DNA from: Euborellia annulipes
Lineage: Eukaryota > Arthropoda > Insecta > Dermaptera > Anisolabididae
Length of the DNA stretch: 64,000 bases
Reading direction: 5' to 3'
Assembly: GCA_023213315.1 (NCBI GenBank)
Contig: JAKCPI010014038.1
Location: 27,382-91,381 of the forward strand
Below are positions 56,900-64,000 of this stretch, one piece after another; positions within the stretch are counted from its first letter, which is position 1; every line of letters starts with the position of its first letter. The notes beneath the pieces were generated by a model. It had not been told where the DNA came from. It ran no database searches and saw only the letters and a program-made list of their open reading frames with translations. The position numbers and the translations under genes were made by a program.

Positions 56900-57620
56900 T
56901 TAAATTTAAAAGATGAAATAAAAGTAGATATATTGCGTCCCTCTGCCCCCTCCTAGAGGATGCCAGAAGGGGGCTATCTACCCCCCCCGGTCAGGGGCGG
57001 ATTAAAGGGGGCGGTGGGGGCGATCCCCCCCGAGAAGAAATTCAAAAAGTTATAAAAACTAGTGATCTAAAGAAATGATTTCCGTTTTTTAATTTCAATT
57101 GAATTTGTTACCAATCAATTTAAATAAATAGGAAAGGGGTCTTAGATGCCGACAAAGTCCTTAAATAAAAAAAATAAAAAAAAAACGTCCCCCCCCGACA
57201 AAATTGCATAATCCACCCCTGCCCCCGGCCTATGGGCGTAGCTATGCAATGTGATCTTCGGAATTATAACATCGAAATTTGTCGCACAACTAAATAAAAT
57301 TCCTTTTGAACAAAAAGATTTAAATTTAAAAAAATAAAAACCAATTTTATTATTTTACGGCTGCTAAAAGTTTCTATTTAAAAATAAATTATTTTTGTCT
57401 GTGAATTTATTTTCGGCTAGGCCCGTGACCCGTGGCTCAGAGAGAAGAGTTTAGCTTCTCATAACCACATGGGGTCCCGGGTTCGTGTCCTGTCTCAAGC
57501 GAAACAAATTTATTTCACTTGAATTGGATAACAAACATTTGAAATAAATAGGGATGGGGTCTAAATGGCCTTAGATGCCGAAAAAGACATTAAACTATAA
57601 AATAAAAAATAAAAAAAATA

Positions 57621-58100
57621 TTTTCGGCGAGTTCTTCCTTTCGGCGAGAAAATTTTCGGCGAGATATTTTCGGCGAGAAAATTTTTCGGCGAGTTCTTCC
57701 TTTCGGCGAGTTTTTTCCTTTCGGCGAGAAAATTTTCGGCGAGTTTGTTTTCGGCGAGTTCTTCCTTTCGGCGAGTTTTTTTTCGGCGAGATATTTTCGG
57801 CGAGAAAATTTTCGGCGAGTTCTTCCTTTCGGCGAGTTTTTCCTTTCGGCGAGATTTTCCTTTCGGCGAGAAAATTTTCGGCGAGTTTTTTTTCGGCGAG
57901 ATTTTCCATTCGGCGAGTATTTTTTTCGGCGAGTTTTTTTTCGGCGGGAAAATTTTCGGCGAGTTTTTCCTTTCGGCGAGTTTTTTTTCGGCGAGAAAAT
58001 TTTCGGCGAGTTTTTTTTTCGGCGAGATTTTGCTTTCGGCGAGAAAATTTTCGGCGAGTTTTTTTTCGGCGAGATTTTTTCGGCGAGTTTTTTCGGCGAT
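57621..58100 (-). repeat. TCGCCGAAA-core array (right arm mirror of 50907)
   Basis: Reverse complement of the 50907 array with a few linker differences. Confidence 0.9.
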
Positions 58101-60204
58101 TCATACCAGAGCCAAAAAAATATGGGGAATGACTTCCCCGAGACTTTCTCGTATATTCTTTTGGAATTACGTCTTGGTGTGTGTGAACACGATTGCTTAA
58201 AAACCAAAGCAGCTAGATCGATGAAATCCTTACACTAAAATTGTAGATTTCTATCAACTTTTTGGAGTAAATACGTCACTTGAAAGTAGCACTTTACTTA
58301 AAAAGGTTTTTCAAAAATTTTGAAATTTTCAATTTTTTTGTTATATTATGATAAATTACTCTATTTTAAAAAGTTTTTATTCTTTAACATTTTTTCGAAA
58401 ACTGAAAAGTTTTTGAAATAATCAAAAGAAGAAATAGAAAATTGTCGTTAATTTTGATAAAAAATCAATTACAATTTTAAGTAAAGTGCTACTTTCAAGG
58501 GTAATCAAAGAAGAAATAGAAAATTGTCGTTAATTTTGATAAAAAATCAATTACAATTTTAAGTAAAGTGCTACTTTCAAGTGACGTATTTACTCCAAAA
58601 GTTGATAGAAATCTACAATTTAGTGTAGGGAGCATATACCAAATTTCATCGATCTAGCTGCTTTGGTTTTTAAGCAATCGTGTTCACACACACACACACC
58701 CAGACGTAATTCCAAAAGAATATACGAGAAAGTCTCGGGGAAGTCACAAAGACACAATCCCCTTATTTAAGCCATTTGGTTCCCCTATCTTTCCTATGAA
58801 GTACAAGAGTAAAGTGTGCTTCAAACAATTCTGAGAGCAAAATGAGATTATACATTTTTAAGAGCATGTAAAAAATAATTGATTTATGAATTTGGAATCT
58901 AAAATGTTCTAGTCCTTGTTTTTATCAATTCAGCTTTCAATTTTTGAGGCTTGTTAATTTTATTTTACCAAATCGTTGTTTATACACAACCCAGAAAATT
59001 TCTAAGATCCCTTAATTTAGCAACATTATAAGATTTTATAACCATTTTTAGAATTAAATTTTATAAAATTTGAGTATAAACAGATGAAATCAATCAATTT
59101 GACAATTATTTCAACTAATGGAAGAGCATCAAATTTTTTTCCAATTCGATCGGCGCCCAGACCCCAGCCAGGGAGACTTGCGTAACTCTTGTCTAAGCCT
59201 TTCGTCTCGCGCGAGATCGTTTTCAAAAAATCGCTAAATCTCTCTTATTTATTCAAGGATTTGAGGCAAAATGCAAAACTGGTCTCTTGAATTAATTCTA
59301 AAGCCATAGGAATTTTTCTATTTGGCTACGCCCACATAAAATGAGGGTTTGTTGATGACACTCACGACTTCGAATGTCAACTCCCGCCAATATTTTTTAA
59401 TTTATTGTTTTTTTAATTAAATAAACACATTTAGGGCTTTATATCGATTGAATAAATTAAAATATAAAATATTCTAACTAAAACAATTCATTTTCGACCA
59501 AGGAATGTCCTAAAAATAATAAAAAATCGTTTTTAATTTATTTTGACAGATGAATTTTTTTCTTTTCAAAATAATAAAAAAACTATTCAATATATAGAAA
59601 TAGTGAATAGTGCATTAAAATCAGCACTGAATCTTGAATCTTACACATTTATGTCAATTACTAGTTTGCTCTATTTAATAAGAGAATGTGACATCTATGT
59701 TTGCTTGAATTTTCGTAAATTTGCTAAAAACTAAAAAAGATATAAAATTGGTGTTAATTGATTCGTTATCTTTTTTTCGATTTTCTCAAAATTCGCTCTA
59801 ATGATTTTGATTAAAATTCAAAAATCAATTATTTTCTAGATGCCCTTTCAAATATATAATCTCATTTTGCTCTCAAAATTGTTTGAAGACCACTTTACTC
59901 TTTTACTCCTAGGAAAGTTAGGAGAAATGGTTGCCATGGTAACATAATATAAATATTTTACTGTTTATAAATTTTGCATCTTCAAATGTACCGTACGCCC
60001 TCGGGCTTGGTGGCTAGCGCGCGCCTGCCTTGTATAACAAAGGGCGCGGGTTCGGATTCAAGGCAGTCCGATGATTTTATTTAAGCCATTTAGATACCAA
60101 ATGGCTTAAATAAGAAATGCCCGGACCGCAAATATATATAGGCTATTATAAAAATAACGGTTTTGGTCTAAAGTCTTATATGGTCGAAAAGATTGTGTGC
60201 ATGT

Positions 60205-60448
60205 CATGGGCGTCCGCAGGGGGGGGCAACCAGGCACTTGCCCCCCTGGAAAATTAAAATGATACAAAAAAATGTATAAAAACAAAAAAAAATACAAAAA
60301 AACCTTTCTCAGTATACATCCACCTTGCCGCGGTGAGAAAGCTTTAAATACTAAGAGATGTATAACATTATTAATATCAAAGTACGTTTTTTTTAACTTA
60401 TCTGGAAGTGACTTCCCCCCCCTGCAAAAATTCCTGCGGACGCCCATG
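60205..60448. mobile_element. Mirror copy of the 48556 hAT-like element (right arm)
   Basis: Same termini in inverted context, part of the right palindrome arm. Confidence 0.85.
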
Positions 60449-60880
60449 GTGCATGTGTGTGGGAGTCGGAGCGTGAATGGGAAAAAAGTTAGTGTTTAAA
60501 AATATTAAAAAAAAAAAAATGTATTGTACTGTCGAAAAATAATGTACTGTCGAAAAATAAATGTATGTCGAGACAAAAAATCTGGTGTGAAAAGCACAGA
60601 ACACAACTTTCGTTTATCGAAGGTGTACTGTGAGACGAGTCACACCAAATTTTTTTGAAAAAGAATTTTATATTTTCAAAAAGGATTAGCTAAAAAAAGG
60701 AAATGAAAATCCGGGTTTTGGCCCGAGCCAAATATGTTTTTGAAATTCCTTTAGGATACAGAAAGTAAAATACTTAAAAACTTTATTGTATTTATATAAG
60801 CACTAATTGACCTGAAGAAACGATCGATTGGAGGCCGTTAAATAAAAAAATAAAATAATTTCTCTTATTTCGCTTTAAAT

Positions 60881-60881
<1 letters not shown>

Positions 60882-60920
<39 letters not shown>
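60882..60920. repeat. T homopolymer (about 39)
   Basis: Longest mononucleotide run in the window. The matching A run in the left arm is ~48096-48118, so it has changed length since duplication or was mis-called. Confidence 0.9.
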
Positions 60921-60921
<1 letters not shown>

Positions 60922-63703
60922 GCTTATCTTATTTGTTTTGTAATCAATTAATTCCTGTTTTGTCAAACATATTAAAAGAAAAATTTAAATAAAGAATAAA
61001 AAATAAAATACGATAATTAATTCTAAGAAGAGGGGGGTGGTGTGATCTTGGCGCCTAGCATGAGTTGACAATTGAAGGTAGGGAGGGAGGGAGGCATCCG
61101 TTCACTCACCTCCCCTACTTTGGCCAATTTAAGAATCGCTATTCAATTAACGTTGGAAAAGAAAAAACTTTGAATATTCATTTATCTATAACTCCGGAAC
61201 CCCTAATCCAAATTGCATCGGATTTTTTTTAATGAATTCAGAATTTTTTGCAGATTATTTACACCATTACTCAAAAGTCGAATGGCGCAATTGTGTAAAA
61301 TCTTTATTGCCTTTTAATTAGGACTATAGGTTAGAGTCCTTATTAAATTGAAATAAATATTTTGACACACTTCAGCATTGAGGATGGTCGCAAATCTGAC
61401 CGAAACTGTAGGCTTGAAGTGCCTAATAAACTAAATAAAAATATCTGCATTCACTCTTTCTTTATTTCTTACTACAAGTTCTATTCAGCTATCTACATCT
61501 CACTAATAAAATACTTTTCTTTAATAAAAAATCTTTCTTTAATAGAAACAAATAGATTTAGCAGCTGAGGGCATGCTTAAAATTCAAAAGTGCTGACTTG
61601 TTTTGGATGAAACCCCCCCCCCATGCCCCAGGCTGGGTACGCCCATGGGCCGCGACTCAAAAGGTTTAACAAACACTGATCTAACGATCTAAAGGGATCG
61701 ATTTTATTATTTAATATATTTATGAGAAATAAGCATCTCTTTGATTGAAGACAAAATATTTTGATTTTTATTTTTTCTCAAAGGATTGAATTCTTTATAG
61801 ATAAATATGCAGTCTATTATTCTTATAGTTAAAGAAAGTTTAGAATAAAATTTTATAAAAGCATAAAAAGATGAAATCAATCAATTTGGCAATTATTTCA
61901 AATGATGGGAGAGCATCAATTTGTTTTTTCTAATTCGATCGGCGCCCAGAGTGCAGCCAGGGAGCCTCGCTTCACTCTTGTCTAGGCTTTTCTTCACGCG
62001 CAAATTCGCTTTTCAAAAAGTCGTTATATGTCTCTTATTTTTCGTTGGATTTGTGAAAAAATGCAAAACTAGTCTTTTCAATCAATTATAAAGCTAAAGA
62101 CATTTTTTTTATTTAACTACGACCACATAAAATGGGGGTTTATTAATTGCCTTTTACGTCTTCAAATTTCAACTGTCTCTTTCAATTTCTAATTATCCTA
62201 ATTTATTGCTTTTTAATTAAATAAACACATTTAGGTCTTGATATTGATTGAATAACTTGGTATATAAAATATTCAAGCAAAAACAATGAAATTTTAGGCT
62301 CAAAACGTTCTGAAAATGATTAAAAATCGATTTTCCAAATTTATTTTGACATATTAATTTTTATTTTCTCTTAAAATTCAAAAATTAATTATTTTTTTGA
62401 TGCTGTTCTCATTTTGCTTTCAAAATTGTTTGAAGACCACCATGGACGTAACTAGAGAATTTGGTTGGGGGGCCATGGAACCAGCTATCCTCCAGTGGGC
62501 CTGAAAAGCCCCATATTTTCTCCTTGGGGAAGGAGCTTTCTGGGGGGGGGGCACGATCCTTCTGGGGGGCAGGCGCCCCCTAGTTACGTCCATGCACAAA
62601 ATATATATATATATATATATAATTTATATGATAAATTTCCAATGATAATGCCCCTCAAAAACAGAAAGGAGGTTATTTTTTTTCGCCAACACACTTCGCT
62701 ACTATTCTATTCTCCTGTTCACTCCTGTTACAAAGACATATTTTTTATAAAAATAAATTTATTAAAAAATAAAATTAAAAAGTATAAAGAATATTAATTA
62801 ATTAATACTCATTATATCAATATTAACAATTAATTAATTAAATTTGTTATAGTCTTATAGTTAAAATACATTAAAAAAATATTATATTTTCTAACAGGGG
62901 CGTATATAGGGGGGGGTATATACATATACTTATATACGAATATACAGACATTAGCGGGTCTCGGCCCCCCTCCCCCTCCCCCCTCCCCCCGAAATGTTTG
63001 ATCGGCCCCGCTGCGCGAAAATTTTGGTCTCGCAAAAGAGAGAATGTTCCGCTGGGTGGTAAAATTTTCGTGTCTTTAAAAAAAAGCTAAAATGATTTCC
63101 ACGGACGGAAAAAAATTTGTTCGCAGGGTGAAAAATTTTGGTTCCGCAAATGAGGGATCCGATGGGCGGCAAAATTTTCGTGTCTCTAAAAAAAAGGTAA
63201 AATGATTTTCACGGACGGGAAAACAAATTTCAGTAGGGCGGAAAACTTTGGTTCCGCAAAAACAAATTTTTCGCAGGGCGGAAAACTTTTGGTTCCCAAA
63301 AAAAAAAAATTTTCACAGAAAATGAATATATTTATTATGAATATATTGAAAAAGGTAAATTAATCCATACAATTAATTACATCATCAAAGCAATAAAAAA
63401 AATCGGTGGGAGAATTGAGAAAAAAACATGTTTTTATTATTTTTTATTAGATAAAATAAAAAAAAAACTCGACCTGGCCCTAAAAAGGAAGGAAGTTCAG
63501 TAAAGATGGGATCTAAAATTGCTTTCGATGGCTTCGATGCCGAAAAAGTCTTTAAATGAAATAAAAAGAAAAAAAAATCTCGACATCGAATTTTTGACAT
63601 GATCGTAATACTTTCTCTCTATATATTTCTTATATCGGGTAAGAGAAAGTAAAAATTCAAAGCATAAAAATTTATCCAGAAATAATAAAATATAAAAACT
63701 CAC

Positions 63704-63767
63704 CTCTATTGTAATAATAACAGGCTGACTATAAAGACTGCTCCATGGAATGCTGAGGCTTAATTTC
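63704..63767 (-). pseudogene. Inverted fragment of VPS13 coding exon 2
   Basis: These 64 nt are the reverse complement of 45245-45308, including the GTGAGT donor on the inner side. The acceptor and the first 44 nt of the exon are missing. It marks the outer edge of the far palindrome arm and cannot act as a normal exon because it lacks a 3' splice site. Confidence 0.9.
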
Positions 63768-64000
63768 TCAAATATTTTAATTTAATTTTATTTATTTTAT
63801 ATAGATTTGAATTAAATAAAACTTTGTTAATATTATTGATAATAATAAAAATAAATTAACAATGTTTAATTGTTACGCCTTCTATATTAATTGTGATTAT
63901 TGACATGTTCAATTTAATACATAAAAATGATATTTATTTAATTATTGATTTCATTATTCATTTTTAATTTGACTAATTAAAAGTGATTTTATAATTAGAC
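63768..64000. other. No gene seen
   Basis: Very AT-rich DNA beyond the palindrome. It does not resemble the sequence left of 45245. Confidence 0.5.

Larger units (their letters stand above)
55384..63767 (-). repeat. Giant palindrome, right arm (~8.4 kb)
   Basis: Inverted copy of 45245-53615. Visible differences include a 39-base T run at about 60882-60920 where the left arm has a shorter A run, and a rearranged few bases near 61140 against 47875. All elements named in the left arm recur here in reverse order. Confidence 0.95.

Overview
This is eukaryotic, AT-rich, intron-rich, repeat-dense DNA, most likely from an insect. The strongest evidence for an insect is a pair of spliced genes for Plus-C-type odorant-binding proteins (OBPs), an arthropod secreted family. 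The order cannot be fixed from the sequence. There are no bacterial genes, rRNAs, CRISPR arrays or long intact ORFs. Nearly every ORF above 60 codons lies in repeats. The real coding sequence is in short exons, which I assembled from splice sites, reading phase and the cysteine spacing of the family.

Layout. (1) 1-20 kb: transposon-rich intergenic DNA. It holds tRNA-derived SINEs, non-autonomous hAT-like elements with 8-bp target-site duplications (TSDs), fold-back elements and a dispersed ~0.9 kb repeat called R1 here. (2) 20.1-32.4 kb, minus strand: two tandem OBP genes, OBP-B (32.34 to 28.71 kb) upstream and OBP-A (26.11 to 20.09 kb) downstream. Each has a TATA box, a signal-peptide exon, tiny exons, short introns and a poly(A) signal. 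Their exon phases match. Both need a very small exon between the CC exon and the next Cys exon: 17 nt in OBP-A and apparently only 2 nt in OBP-B. OBP-A carries a one-base A9 homopolymer frameshift. A 2.45 kb hAT-like element filled with ~80-bp satellite repeats sits in its third intron. (3) 33-43 kb: MITEs, including three copies of one ~390-bp family, and a 3.3 kb fold-back element with 631-bp arms inserted at TA into an R1 copy. (4) 44.5-45.3 kb, plus strand: the first two coding exons of a VPS13-family lipid-transfer protein (chorein N-terminus). (5) 45.2-63.8 kb: a giant imperfect palindrome with arms of ~8.4 kb and a ~1.8 kb spacer. It starts inside VPS13 coding exon 2, so the far arm ends in an inverted fragment of that exon. 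Each arm holds two arrays of a TCGCCGAAA-core repeat, a fold-back element, SINEs and hAT-like elements. (6) The last ~230 bp is AT-rich with nothing recognisable.

How the parts relate: the OBP genes form a small paralogous cluster, presumably secreted ligand-binding proteins. VPS13 is an unrelated housekeeping lipid-transfer gene. Transposons account for most of the remaining DNA and enlarge the introns of both loci.
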